Notes under the pieces: generated by a model
What the model was told of the DNA's origin: nothing
The model's input: the letters and a program-made list of their open reading frames with translations, nothing else
Database searches by the model: none
Origin: Balaenoptera acutorostrata
Lineage: Eukaryota; Chordata; Mammalia; Artiodactyla; Balaenopteridae
Direction of reading: 5' to 3'
Assembly: GCF_949987535.1 (NCBI RefSeq)
Contig: NC_080074.1
Span: 38,919,641-38,983,640 of the forward strand
Length of the DNA stretch: 64,000 nucleotides
Made by a program: the position numbers and the translations under genes
Part shown: positions 45,680-56,829 of the stretch, in pieces
How positions within the stretch are numbered: position 1 is the stretch's first letter
How the letters are laid out: every line of letters begins with the position of its first letter

Positions 45680-45905
45680 GCCTTCTTCCTAACCGGTTTC
45701 CTGTGTATATCCTTGACCCACTGTAACTAACATTTCAAACAATAGTCATAATGATATTTATAAAATATGAACCAAATCATATCCTTCTTCTGCCAAAAAC
45801 TCTTCAATGGCTTTCTTTAGTAATTACACTAAAATGTAACCTTCTTATAAAATCTGCATAAAATCTAACCCCTGTTTACTTCTCAAACTTTGTTTCCTAT
45901 ACAGT
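45680..45905 (+). repeat. L2 LINE fragment
   Basis: ATATGAACCAAATCATATCC, AAACTCTTCAATGGCTTTCT and AATCTAACCCCTGTTTACTT are a diverged sense L2 order. Confidence 0.5.
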
Positions 45906-46159
45906 GGTGTGTTGTAATTGGTACTTTCTGCCTTGTGAGAGCTGAGCGTTGAGTAGTCAAGAATTTTTCAAGCCAGTGGTATCATGTTGGTAGCTTGAAA
46001 CTGGTCATGGTAGCAGTATTTACACTGCAGAAATCAGAAAACGCTACAAATAAGGGCTTTTTCTGTTTCGTCCATGTGTTTTGGAGAGCTGGTTGTTAAT
46101 CATTTACCAGTACACCATGGTGGCTATTGCTCTCTGCCTTACACACTGTGCTCCACTGA

Positions 46160-46405
46160 CACTGGTTTTGTCTGTTCTTCTAATATGTAGGCTTGCTCCC
46201 CTCAGTTTAGAGTCTTTGCCCTTGCTATTCTCTTCGGATATTCCTCCTTCGGATTTTCATATGGCTGGCTTGTTACCAATATTCAAGTCTCAGTCCAATG
46301 TCACCTCCTCAGAGAGGCTTTCCATGGCTATCTTATTCAAAGGACCACCATATGTGACTACAGTTTCTCAATAACATCAACCTTATCCCTGCTAGAATAG
46401 TGCCT
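46160..46405 (+). repeat. L2 LINE 3' region
   Basis: CCCTTGCTATTCTCTTCGGA, TCAGTCCAATGTCACCTCCT, AGAGAGGCTTTCCATGGCTA follow the L2 3' coding end. Confidence 0.6.
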
Positions 46406-46425
46406 TTGAAGTCATTTCCTCTGGT

Positions 46426-46720
46426 ATTAGTTAGTTTGTATTTGGTTGCAAGTCACAGGGAACCAAACAGTAAAGCATATATTTGTCTCATAGACAAGAA
46501 TCATGGGGTTGCACAGTTCAAGGCCAGTACACAGCTCAGTGATGACATGAAGGGCTAGGCCCCTTCCTTCTTCCTACTCCGCCTGCCTTAGCATGTGACA
46601 GCCATTTTCATGATCACAAAATGGCTGATTCACCTCTAGGCACATTTAAGGCTGGCAAGAGAATGGGGAAAGAGTAAGGGTTCGAAGACCAAAAAGCTGA
46701 AGCATACGCCAGCATTTTGT
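46426..46720. repeat. Probable ancient interspersed repeat, family not identified
   Basis: Contains TGGTTGCAAGTCACAGGGAA, GCACAGTTCAAGGCCAGTAC and an ATGGCTGATTCACC-type segment. I associate these with an old mammalian repeat but cannot name the family with confidence. Confidence 0.4.
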
Positions 46721-47410
46721 TCATCTAAAAAGCCTTCCTGGAAGCCATACCCAGTGACTTTACACTCACAGCAACTTGGCCAAATGACAGAAGAGTCTGG
46801 AAGGAGAAGTATGATCGCTTTCCAGCTTTTGTAGTAGAAGAAGGCAAGGGATATGAGGGTTTTAGATGACTTTGGGGTAGATAATTCATATTGTTTGCCA
46901 TAGTACTCAATAAATTTTTATGGAATTAGTGGACAGTATGCCTTAAATGACCCAGCTCTATCTTCATCCAAGTTCCAGATGCAGATGAGTCATGGGTTAA
47001 ATTCTGCAGTCTAAATGTTAGCCAAGTTAATAAAAAGTCATCATTAAGGAAAGAGAAGATGATAATTGGACTCTTCCAGATGACTGGAAGTTCATCCCAC
47101 TTAAGTTCCAATATTTTATTGTTTTTGGTTATAATGTTCAACTATTTTAAAGGAAGTCTTTCCAGAATATGTTATCTTACTATCATCAGGCAGTTGATGA
47201 TGATTTGATCATTTTTAATGATTAAAATATGTTATCAATATGAGCACATTGATTATACTGTAATGTATTGAAGGGTTACCTTCCAGGACTTTGGGCAGTG
47301 TTATATCTGTTTGCCTCAGTTTGCGATGATGCTATATTTAAAAAATAAGTTTGCCATACCTTTATTGTTTTATTTCTAATCCCTTTTCCATGACAGGATA
47401 GAGAAATAAA

Positions 47411-47635
47411 TAAGAGCATGGGCCCTGGAGTCAAACACATCTGGTCTTAAATCCTGGCCCTACTAGCTGTGTAACCTTGAGCCAGATAATTCATCTTTCT
47501 GAGCCTTAGTTGGGTTTTTGTTTTGTTTTGTTTTGTTTTTAACTATACAATAGGAACAGTAGTAATCCTTTTATATATTTTTGAGGATTTTATAAGATGA
47601 GCTAAGTAAGGCAAGTAAACAATGAATAAATGATG
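47411..47635 (+). repeat. MIR SINE with internal (GTTTT)n expansion
   Basis: GCATGGGCCCTGGAGTCAAA, TACTAGCTGTGTAACCTTGA, ATTCATCTTTCTGAGCCTTA in MIR order, interrupted by GTTTT repeats at 47514-47540. Confidence 0.85.
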
Positions 47636-47649
47636 GCCTTTAACTCACT

Positions 47650-47865
47650 TTATTCTGGGTCACATATTAAACTATCAGTAACCTTAAAGTGCATTTGTGA
47701 ACCGCTTTCTGCATTAGCACCATCTGAGATGACTACTAAAAGAGCAAATTTCAAAGCTTCACCCTCAGCCTCTTTTTTTTTATCTTAATTTTTAATAAAT
47801 GGTCCAGGGTTATTTTGTTGTTGTTGTTGACTAAAATTTGAGAACCACTGTTTTCAGCCCTCAAG
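47650..47865. repeat. MER5A-like hAT MITE
   Basis: AGCACCATCTGAGATGACTA, GCTTCACCCTCAGCC and the TTGAGAACCACTG terminus. Diverged copy with (GTT)n insertion. Confidence 0.55.
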
Positions 47866-47974
47866 CAAGGATTTGTTGATCAGATTAGCTTAATCTCTGT
47901 TAACAATGTTGGAGAAGTGGTGCTGGGAATGATTTTAACAATATAGATTCCTGAGACACATCTCAAATGTAGTC

Positions 47975-48195
47975 CAGATTCTAGAGCCATATTGCCAGGA
48001 TTCAAATCCTAACTCTACAACTTACTAGCTCTTTCCTCAGAGAAGTAATTTTAACTCTATGGGTCTCAGTTTCCTTTTCTGTAAAATGGAGATAATAGTA
48101 CCTACCTCATAGTGCTAAGAGAAGGAAAATGTTTAAAATTCGTGCATACTAAACACTGTACGTGACAGCAATTAGCAATTGCTGTATGTGACAGC
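47975..48195 (+). repeat. MIR SINE
   Basis: CCAGGATTCAAATCCTAACT, CTACAACTTACTAGCTCTTT, GGGTCTCAGTTTCCTTTTCT and GTAAAATGGAGATAATAGTA in MIR order. A small duplication of TGTACGTGACAGCAATTAGC-type sequence lies at its end. Confidence 0.88.
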
Positions 48196-48250
48196 AATAA
48201 GTATAACATTGTTATTAGATTTCCTGGGGTGTACCTTGAGAGGCCATATC

Positions 48251-48440
48251 AGTGATTCTCAGCATGGTCATGCATTATATCACTAGGGAACTCTGAAGAT
48301 ACTAATGCCCAGGCCATATCCCAGAACAATGAAATCAGAAATATATGTAGGTAGGATCTAGGTATCTGTTTTTTGTTTTGTTTTGTTTTTCAGTTAACCC
48401 AGGTGATTCCAGTGGGTGGCCAAGGCTGAGAAACACTCTT
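48251..48440 (+). repeat. MER5A hAT MITE
   Basis: CAGTGATTCTCAGCATGGTC, ACTAATGCCCAGGCCATATC, CAGGTGATTCCAGTGGGTGG and GGCTGAGAAACACTC are collinear with MER5A. (GTTTT)n expansion inside. Confidence 0.82.
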
Positions 48441-48461
48441 CCCTATTTAAATGCTCTCCAG

Positions 48462-48492
48462 GGAATTCCCTGGCAGTCCAGTGATTAGGGAT
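48462..48492 (+). repeat. Fragment of a tRNA-derived SINE head
   Basis: GGGAATTCCCTGGCAGTCCA then GTGATTAGGG is the start of a cetartiodactyl tRNA-Glu SINE. The match ends after about 30 bases, so only the A-box side remains. Confidence 0.6.
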
Positions 48493-49239
48493 AGATGGTG
48501 GAGGTATGAGCTTGAGAGTTGGCAGACCAGAGGACAAATCCATTTCAGAAAAAAATTGTGAGATCTTCTTGCCTTCATTGTGTTTGTCAAGCAGCCTCCC
48601 CAGTCGTTATCTAATATTCTAATCTGAGCTATCCTGATAAACCCAGACTTCTGTATTAATAACCAAATTTTGTAGAATAGTTTCATAAAACAAGTGTGAG
48701 GTTCTCAGTAAGAACCCTAAGGGAACTCATAAATAAACTATACACACTTTATTGCAATCATTTTAAGAACAAGTATTTTACTTACTCAGAGACTTCCTTT
48801 GCTTCCTTCCAGACCTTGGCTTGCAGGTACTTTTACAGAGCTAAAGGGAATCAGAATTTCATTTTAAGCTCCAGTCTAACATCCAATTTATCACTCACCG
48901 CATCTTTTACCAACTGCCACATACCCCATGACCTCATACTGCTAGATTCCCTTGGGTAGGTGCCAGCAAGATGGTTCATACTCTAGTGCCACCGCTCTCC
49001 AGTTCTCTCCCTCTGATCAGATAAGCAGAGGGCAGGCAGATCACCATGTCCGCTGCCTGTGTCACCAGGAAAGGGATTCTAGTCTCCCTCTGCAGGCAAC
49101 CCCCAATGGCTACAATTGGTTCTATTTGGAACACTCCTCACTTGGTTAATGGAAGAGAAGCAAAAGACCTAGTATTCTGTCCAAAGTTAATGACTTAACA
49201 ATTCTTCATGAATTTTCTTTCATCTCACAATTAGCTCTT

Positions 49240-49567
49240 TTTTTTTTTTAATCAATTTATTTATTTTTGGCTGTGTTGGGTCTTCATTGCTGCGTGTGCG
49301 CTTTCTCTAGTTGCAGCGAGCAGGGGCTACTCTTCGTTGCGGTGCGCGGGCTTCTCACTGCAGTGGCTTCTCTTGTTGCAGAGCATGGGCTCTAGGAATG
49401 CAGGCTTCAGTAGTTGTGGCTCGCAGACTCTAGAGCATAGGCTCAGTAGTTGTGGCATACAGGGTTAGTTGCTCTATGGCATGGGGGATCTTCCTGCACC
49501 AGGGCTCGAACCTGTGTCCCTTGCGTTGGCAGGCGGATTCTTAACCACTGCGCCATCAGGGAAATCC
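49240..49567 (-). mobile_element. CHR SINE (long form), antisense
   Basis: T-run, TTTGGCTGTGTTGGGTCTTC, body of the long type, end GCGCCATCAGGGAAATCC. Target duplication CACAATTAGCTCTT at 49226-49239 versus CACAATTACCTCTT at 49568-49581 (one mismatch). Confidence 0.95.
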
Positions 49568-49699
49568 CACAATTACCTCTTAATAAGGACTGGAAAAGGC
49601 CTATGGTATTACATTACGTAACAGGGCCGACCCAGCTTTGAATAAGTCTTAATGTGGTGGATAGTGTCTAATTTCTTTGATAGCTCTTTTTTGAACTTT

Positions 49700-49875
49700 A
49701 TTTCTCAACTTTGGATAGTCATAGGAATCATCTGGAAGTTTAAGAACAAAGAAACAAACAAAACCTCATGACTGGATCTCACACTTAGAGATTTTGAATA
49801 ATTGGTCTGGGGAAGCAGGCTGGTTTTAAAACTCCACAGGTGATCCAGGTGAGCAACCTTTGCTAGGAGCACTGT
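49700..49875 (+). repeat. MER5A hAT MITE
   Basis: TTTCTCAACTTTGGATAGTC, AGGAATCATCTGGAAGTTTA, GGTCTGGGGAAGCAGGCTGG, CACAGGTGATCCAGGTGAGC in MER5A order. Confidence 0.75.
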
Positions 49876-50194
49876 TTCAGGATGGGGCTGGTACTTAACA
49901 CTAATTACTTTCATTCATGGACTTTTATCAGTAATTCTGAGACTTCCAGAAGAATCCCATTCAGTATCCTGTTCTACAGGGTATCAAAGAATAATAGAAA
50001 ATGCAAGAGTTTCTGGAATGCTGGGGCTGAAAGAAACCTGAACCATCATTTTGTTCACTATCTCTTGAAATGGGGTCTGTGAAACAACTTTAGAATCACT
50101 TGAATCATTTGTTTAAAATTTCCTGGGCCTTATCCTCATACCTCCTGAATCAACCTCCCTCAAGTGGGGGTGAGGGGTCAGGAACCTACATTTT

Positions 50195-50516
50195 TTTTTT
50201 TTAATTAATAGACTTTTACTTTTTTTTTTTTTTAAGTATTTATTTATTTATTTATGGCTGTGTTGGGTCTTCATTTCTGTGCGAGGGCTTCCTCTGGTTG
50301 CGGCAAGCGGGGGCCACTCTTCATCGCGGTGCGCGGGCCTCTCACCATCACGGCCTCTCCTGTTGCCGAGCACAGGCTCCAGACGCGCAGGCTCAGTAGT
50401 TGTGGCTCACGGGCCTAGTTGCTCCGCGGCATGTGGGATCTTCCCAGACCAGGGCTCGAACCCGTGTCCCCTGCATTAGCAGGCAGATTCTCAACCACTG
50501 CGCCACCAGGGAAGCT
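50195..50516 (-). mobile_element. CHR SINE (short form), antisense, first of an adjacent pair
   Basis: Flanked by CAGGAACCTACATTTT at 50179-50194 and 50517-50532. The tail consists of two T-runs separated by AATTAATAGACTTTTAC. The body reads TCCAGACGCGCAGGCTCAGT through CGCCACCAGGGAAGCT. Confidence 0.95.
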
Positions 50517-50533
50517 CAGGAACCTACATTTTT

Positions 50534-50844
50534 TTTTTTTTTTTAATAATTAATTAATTAACTTATTTATTTATTTTATTTATGGCTGTGTTGGGTCTTC
50601 GTTTCTGTGCGAGGGCTTTCTCTAGTTGTGGCAGGCGGGGGCCACTCTTCATCGCGGTGCGCGGGCCTCTCACTATCGCGGCCTCTCTTGTTGCGGAGCA
50701 CAGGCTCCAGACGCGCAGGCTCAGTAATTGTGGCTCACGGGCCCAGCCGCTCTGCGGCATGTGGGATCCTCCCAGACCAGGACTCGAACCCGTGTCCCCT
50801 GCATTGGCAGGCAGACTCCCAACCACTGCTCCACCAGGGAAGCC
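50534..50844 (-). mobile_element. CHR SINE (short form), antisense, second of an adjacent pair
   Basis: Flanked by the same target sequence at 50517-50532 and 50845-50860. It differs from its neighbour at many positions, including CAGTAATTGTGGCTCACGGG and GGGATCCTCCCAGACCAGG variants shared with the copy at 34094-34395. It is therefore not a simple duplicate of its neighbour. Confidence 0.95.
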
Positions 50845-50989
50845 CAGGAACCTACATTTTAATACATTTCCCCAGGTAATTCTTAGGCACACTCATGTTT
50901 TAGAACCATTGATTTATAGCAGAGGTTCTTAACCCTGCATGCACATTTGAATTAAATAGGGCTATAAAACTACCCATGCCAACTGGACC

Positions 50990-51166
50990 AGTGGTTCTCA
51001 ACCATGGCTGCACTTCAGCATCACCTTGAGGGCTTTCAAAAGCCTAATGCCCAGGCCTCCCCCTATGCCAATCTCATTGGAATATCTGGGGTGAGACCCA
51101 GGTATCCAAGGGTTTTAAAGCTCCCCAGGTGGTTCCAGTCTGCAGCCAAGGTTGAGAACCACTGTT
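50990..51166 (+). repeat. MER5A hAT MITE, nearly complete
   Basis: Starts CAGTGGTTCTCAACCATGGC and ends AGCCAAGGTTGAGAACCACTG; the terminal inverted repeats are clear. Internal CTAATGCCCAGGCCTCCCCC and GGTGAGACCCAGGTATCC are as in MER5A. Confidence 0.9.
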
Positions 51167-51214
51167 CCATATATTCTGGTTTAATTCATTTGGGGTGAGT
51201 CTCAGGCGTTAATA

Positions 51215-51345
51215 ACTTATTGTGGTAATCATTTTGCTGTATACATATATCAAATCATTATGTTGTACACTTAAACTAATACAGTGTTATATGTCAATTA
51301 TATCTCAATAAAATGGGGGAATAAATAAATAATTTTTAAATGTAT
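51215..51345 (+). repeat. Older L1 3' end
   Basis: GTGGTAATCATTTTGCTGTA, ACATATATCAAATCATTATG, TTGTACACTTAAACTAATAC, TTATATCTCAATAAAATGGG and an A-rich tail form an L1MA-like 3' terminus. Confidence 0.85.
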
Positions 51346-51604
51346 TCCAGGTAATTTTAAAGTGCAGTCCAGGGTGAGAACTCCTGAATAGTCACTTTCA
51401 GCTTTTCTGAACTTCTTCTAGTTCAGTCACGTGGTACCCTTTAGCCTATGGTTTCAGGCTTGCGTCCTTCCCCCACCCCCCCACCAGACCCAAGCCAGTC
51501 TTGATCACGGCTGATAGTGATCTGGAGGTTTAGTCTCAGGAGAAGTTAGTTATATGTCCACCTAGACATAGACCTCTAACCCCTGCCTTTCTAGCTAGTC
51601 TCAT

Positions 51605-52935
51605 TAATTAATCCATCATTCATTCGACAAATATAAACACCTAGTATTTGTCAAGTACTCCTCATTGAACTATGGATATAATAACAAACAAGATACTGTT
51701 CCTGACCTCAAGAAGCTAATATATTTGCAAGGGTGAAGGATGGAGACATATATGCAAAAAGAGCTATAGCAGAGAGTAGTAATTATTACAATGGATTAGT
51801 GAACAAAGGACTGTAGGATCATGGATATGATAGCAACTAAATCTGCCTTGGAGAGTCAGGGAAGACATGCCTAAGGAGATGCTATTGAAGGCAAGTCTTC
51901 CCTACATGACCTAACACACGCTCCGTGATATGATTTCTCTCTACTGCATCTCTTGCTACTCTTGGCCTGCTTTCAGCTTCAGCCATACTGAACTCTCAGT
52001 TCTGTGAATGCCCCACACTCTCTTGGTAAGACTTCAGTCTGCATTGATTTGCCTGGAACTTTTTTTCTCCTTTTCCTCACCTGTACCTCCTACTCAGGGC
52101 TCTGCTGAGCTGTTACTTTCACAAAGAGCTCCTCCCTGACCTCCTGGATGACGATAAATGTCTTGGTTAGACATCCATGTACTAGCCTGTAGAGCTGCTT
52201 TTATAGCTCATGCCCCCTTTGTTGGGTATCTGTGATCCGTCAGACCTATAAATGCCATGAAAGCAAGAGCAACCATCTGTCTCTATTACCACAGTGTCTC
52301 CCATGCCTGGCACTATTGGATGAATAAATTACTTGCATTCCAGGAACAGGGGATGATATGTACAAAGTCACAGAGACATGGTGTTCTGTGGCATGTCCTA
52401 GAATAGTGAAAATTTTGGATGGTCAGCGTATAGGATGGGCAGGAGGAGGTTTCTAGAGATGAGTCATAAGAGGTTGGTTGTTAAGGGCTTTGTATGTACC
52501 CCTGAGTGGTCCGAACTTCACCCTTTAGGCAGTAGGAAGCCAGAGAAGGTTTTACGCAGGGGAGTATAATAATGAGATTTACCACTCTGGGAGCAGAGTG
52601 GAGGGTGGGCTGTAAAAGAAAAGCCACTTAAAGAACAGTTAGGAGATGTTCCAGTACCTCAGGAGAGAAGTAACGAAGCAAAGGGTTTCCATTCAAAAGG
52701 CGTTTTGAGATAGAACCTACAGCACTTGCTGACTAATTGCACGTGGGGGTGAATGTGAAAGATGATGCCATGGTCTAGCTTGGAAGACAGGCTGGATGGA
52801 GATGCTATTAATGGAAATATGGAATATAAGAAAAGAAGAGCTAATTTCAGGAAAAAAATATGATGAACACAGTTTTAAACATGTTGAGAGTTCCAAGTGC
52901 CTGTTGGCATCTAGGTAGAGTCTTTCATGCAGTTA
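51605..52935 (-). repeat. L2 LINE, antisense, split by a sense L2 segment
   Basis: Reverse 3' terminus (CATCATTCATTCGACAAATA) to 51896 (GGGAAGACATGCCTAAGGAG). It resumes at 52338 with ATTCCAGGAACAGGGGATGA, GGCTTTGTATGTACCCCTGA, GGAAGCCAGAGAAGGTTTTA and TTTTAAACATGTTGAGAGTT. Confidence 0.65.
51897..52337 (+). repeat. L2 LINE 3' region nested in an antisense L2
   Basis: Sense L2 order: TCACAAAGAGCTCCTCCCTG, AAATGCCATGAAAGCAAGAG, GTGTCTCCCATGCCTGGCAC, GGATGAATAAATTACTTG. Confidence 0.65.
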
Positions 52936-53320
52936 GAAATGCATACAATTCTTAGCTTGGTATCTTACTGATTGTGGATGTGGCTGGTGTGGTACACTTG
53001 ACTATGTTGACTCTCAGTGTATGTATCAAAGGACAGACTTCTGAAACTGGCAGTGTCTTACTGATTGCAGGATTTATGCCTCCTTGGGCTACGATTGGCA
53101 ATCAGTTGGCAGTACATCAAAGGAGAGTCTCCATTAAAGTTACTTTTTGGTTATTTTCTTTGGTTAGATACATAAACCTATACCAACCCCACCCTAATTC
53201 AGAGGTGGTAGAGATTTTATTATAGGTAGCTATACTGTTATGTTTTTTTCTCATTTAGCTGTGAATTCAGAAGTGTGTCTTGTTAAGCCTAGTGCCAAGT
53301 CTAATAGGAACACAAATTGA

Positions 53321-53358
53321 GGGATGGATGGATGGATGGATGGATGGATGGATGGATG
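53321..53358. repeat. (GGAT)n microsatellite
   Basis: About nine tandem GGAT units. Confidence 0.95.
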
Positions 53359-53631
53359 AATCTATAGTCTGATGGCAGGGATACGGGATACTAGCTGGAG
53401 TTAATCAGTTAGGAATTGAAAATCTCTATTCTATACATAAATGCCTAAGTGACTTTTCAGTGAGTTATTGACTACAGCAAGAGAGGTAGAAGAGATCACC
53501 ATAAGTATTTTTAAAATAGCCTTCATCATATCATTTTCTTTTGGCAATACAAAACCGTCCTGGGAATTTTAAAGCTATGGCTATAAGAGACTATGTTTCT
53601 TGATATATTAACTTGTGTGTGTGTGTTAAGT

Positions 53632-54710
53632 TTTATTTGGGGCAAAATGAGGACTATAGCCCGGGAGACAGCATTTCAGATAGTTCTGAGAAACTGCTCC
53701 AAAGAGGTATGAGGGAAGGTCAATATATATGTGATTTTTGTGGAGGGGGAATACATGCTATCAAGCACTTTTTGGAGAAGGTTTCTGCTAGTCCTGTGAA
53801 AATTACTGCTAGTCACGAGGAGCAGACACCACCATGAAGGATTTTAGTGTTTTTCTAGATATGAGGAGATGCAAGAACTGGGCTCATAAAATGTTCTCCT
53901 GAAAATATCTAACTATCTAAAGACCTGTTCTGCCAGTTTTTCCCAAAGCACAGAGGGCCTCATTATCGATCTCCGCCCTGAACTCCTTTCAGGGGGTGTT
54001 GAAAGTCAGCAGCTGCAGCAGCTCATAATTTGATACTTGTGGAGGTAGATGGCAAGTGCCAGTTTGTAGGTGACAGGGCCCCCTCATTGTCATAAATTCG
54101 ACCATGGTTTGGGAGGTATTTCATGACCATTTTGTCCCACAGTGCTAGGAATGCTCATTCCCAGGTCTGGCGAAGATTTTGTTGATAGGCCACTCTATGT
54201 GCTATTATTGGACTAGACCTTATTAACAGTAGCCAAAAGTCTCTGGACCATCTGTCTTACTAGTCTGTTGCAGTCCAGGAAAAAAATCCTCTCTTGTTGC
54301 ATCTTGTGATATCTGGAGTTACACTGTTACAATCATTGATCTCATATAGAACTATATATTTTTGTCAGAGCCTAATTGACACATTTGGTAATGCAAGAAA
54401 CAACAATCTGGTAAAACAGGCAAAGTGCAAATAACATAGCTAGCAGTATTATTAAAGTCATAAGTAAGAATTAATTTTATTCTTCCATTAGGTGCGGCCC
54501 AGTATACCCCCAGGTCATCTGACTTAGTCTGTTCTCTACCAGTCCTTATCTTTCAGGGAAATTATATATTGGCACTGTCCATAAGGCCCAATTTCCTAGC
54601 ATTATTAGGCTGGTTATCCTTAGTATAATTTAATTGTTCCCAAGATAAAGGGGGGCCTTAAAACTTAAATGACCATAGCCTGGTGTCAACCTCATAAATT
54701 ACACCAGTCT
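53632..54710 (-). mobile_element. Probable endogenous-retrovirus remnant (LTR end plus adjoining sequence), antisense
   Basis: On the minus strand, sequence from a CTATAGTCCTCATTTTGCCC-like segment into CCCCAAATAAAACTT (polyadenylation signal) looks like the R/U5 end of an artiodactyl-type retroviral LTR. The DNA to its right (54100-54650) is repeat-like, with no intact viral frame; I associate it with degenerate ERV internal sequence. Boundaries and family are uncertain. Confidence 0.5.
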
Positions 54711-54714
54711 CTGG

Positions 54715-54835
54715 GGCTGCAGTGGTGAATAAACCCAATTAAGTTCTTACCCTCAAGGAGTTTATTGACAAGTGGAGAAGATGCACATTAATCAAATCAT
54801 CATACTAATAAATGTAAAAATGCAGGTGCGATAAA
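54715..54835 (-). repeat. L2 LINE fragment, antisense
   Basis: GCAGTGGTGAATAAACCCAA, CCCTCAAGGAGTTTATTGAC and AATAAATGTAAAAATGCAGG follow a diverged reverse L2 end. Confidence 0.5.
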
Positions 54836-55228
54836 TGTGGAATGCTAAAAGAAAAACTGAAAAAAGCATCTCAGAGGTAAAATTGACAGGATTCATTTGG
54901 TTATTGGAGTATCAGAATATACAAAAGACATGCTTCCTGCTCTTCTTTCCTGAAAGAATATTCAAACTAATTTGTGTGACAGAAATAACTTATGAGAAAT
55001 GCCATTAAGGAAGATGTATTAAGTGACAAATTGTGTGGAACAGATTTAAATGACCTTTTATCAAAAGATGAGATCAATAAGCTATGAATTGTAAATTCTC
55101 ATTTTGCAATTAATTCCACTTACTTTTCATTGTCACTGTTTTCATTGTCACTGAAATGATGGAACTTTGGTGATGAGATTCAGTTTACTCCATGTCTCTC
55201 CATTTTGATTTTTTTTTTTTTCATTCAG

Positions 55229-55347
55229 ATGTTGCCAGAGCAATTGAATTACTGGAAAAACTGCAGGAATCTGGAGAAGTACCAGTGCACAAGCTACAAT
55301 CCCTCAAAAAAGTGCTCCAGAGTGAGTTTTGTACTGCTATTCGAGAG
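55229..55347 (+). CDS. LIN7A: LIN7A exon 2 (completes codon 28 to codon 67; start of the L27 domain)
   Basis: The acceptor is a T-rich tract ending TCATTCAG at 55221-55228, and the donor is GTATGA after GAG at 55347. The exon reads (D)[39 protein letters not shown], identical to the mammalian LIN7A sequence I remember. These residues form the first two helices of the L27 domain (about residues 25-80), which heterodimerises with L27 domains of CASK, PALS1 and related MAGUKs. The 119 bases give 2 + 39x3, so the exon enters in phase 1 and leaves in phase 0. Skipping it would shift the frame. Confidence 0.98.
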
Positions 55348-56829
55348 GTATGAGACTAAGATTTTAATAACTATATTCTGCCATATGTCTTCTGGATAGA
55401 AAACACGTGTTTTCCACACAAACAGTTGAAACAGTTAAGATTGTAACTGCATCTTAGCTTTCCAACTGCTTGGACCGATGATAAAAATAATTTAGTCTGC
55501 TAAATTCCAAAATTAGATTCAGTTAGGATTTATGCATTCATATTAAACCAAATGTTGATCTTATGGTACCAATGAAGTGACTGCCTCAGCAGGGGACTCT
55601 GGCCTGTAGTCTAAACTATTTAGTAGTCACATGAAGTCATCTGGAAATTCAGGTAGAAATAGTCATAATTAATGGGGACTGAGCTTTTCTTAAAAGAACA
55701 CTCAGCTAAATATTCCTCAGGTAAATCTGAAAGAGCAACCTCCTACTGACTAAAGTTATAGTTATCCAGACATTACTGTCTAGTGCAATAAGGGGAAATT
55801 GAACAGGCTGATATGCCCTTCAACAAATCTTTATAATGCTTTCCTGGTTAACAGTTTCAAGAAGCCTGAGGTGAAACAAGTGTGTTTAAAATGACTATTT
55901 GAATTTTTTATTGATTGGTGGTGGAATTGACTAATCAATTAATGAATTTCACTGGTTACAAGATGTTCACTTAAGATATATACACTACATTGTTTTATTC
56001 AGTAAGCCTATCACCCCTTCCCTATCAGGTACTAAATAATAATTCATTAATTAGCACTTAAAGTCCATATATCCGACATATTTGTCCTGCTTGAAGTCCC
56101 TAGTAGTGAATTACGTACTGTCATCCTCTCCAAAGCCAGCTGAACCCAGTGACTGCCAGGAGAGTTTGTTGTAGCAGAGGGCATACACCTCTCAAGGAAT
56201 GCTTGTGTCAACCTCCCTTCCTCTTTGCAACTCTACTTGTGGGTAATGCATATTCTATGCCTCAACAGTGCTAGTTTATGAGCTCTCACTAAGTGAAAAA
56301 ACCTCAGGTGCCTAAGGCAGAGACACACAAGACCTCTCTCACTACATATTTAAACCATAGCCTACCCAATGTGGTTAATATTTGGATTTTGCTGGGATTT
56401 GACTTAGACTGTGCTTGTGCTAAATCTTTATTAAGTGAAGTTGTTAACTACTTAATTTTTGTTTATAATGAGCACAGCTTAAGGAAATAACCATAATTCT
56501 ATCTCTAAGCTTTAATCGATGAATTTGACTGAAGACTGAAAGAAACTTCCTCAAAGTGTATGAATTTTCGGCCATCAGCTGCTCAGTGGGAAAGGTATAA
56601 GATATGTAGAAACTCCACAGGCCTCCTGTAGTCACTCTGTAGACTAAGGCTAAGTCCCCTATGTACTCTCTTCTTCATTCACAGAGTGCTACTCCCCTGA
56701 GATTTGGTGGCTGACTTTTCATCTTAGATATCCTATCACCTTTCTATTTCCACAGAACTAACTAAAGAATAGGAACCATCAGATATCTCTCTCTGCTCAC
56801 TGGGAATTTGGCTTGTGATCAGTGCAAAG
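55348..56829. other. LIN7A intron 2, no further element seen
   Basis: No recognisable repeat of size and no exon. Confidence 0.4.

Larger units (their letters stand above)
50060..50920 (+). repeat. MER5A-like MITE split by two CHR SINEs
   Basis: The left part (50060-50194) has TAGAATCACTTGAATCATTT and TGGGCCTTATCCTCATACCT and reaches CAGGAACCTACATTTT. The right part (50861-50920) has CATTTCCCCAGGTAATTCTT then TTTTAGAACCATTG. The two CHR SINEs with their target copies lie between. Confidence 0.75.

Noticed and set aside
50582..50932. 116-codon frame
   Set aside because: Another CHR SINE translation, recognisable by the recurring GPLFIAVRGPLT motif.
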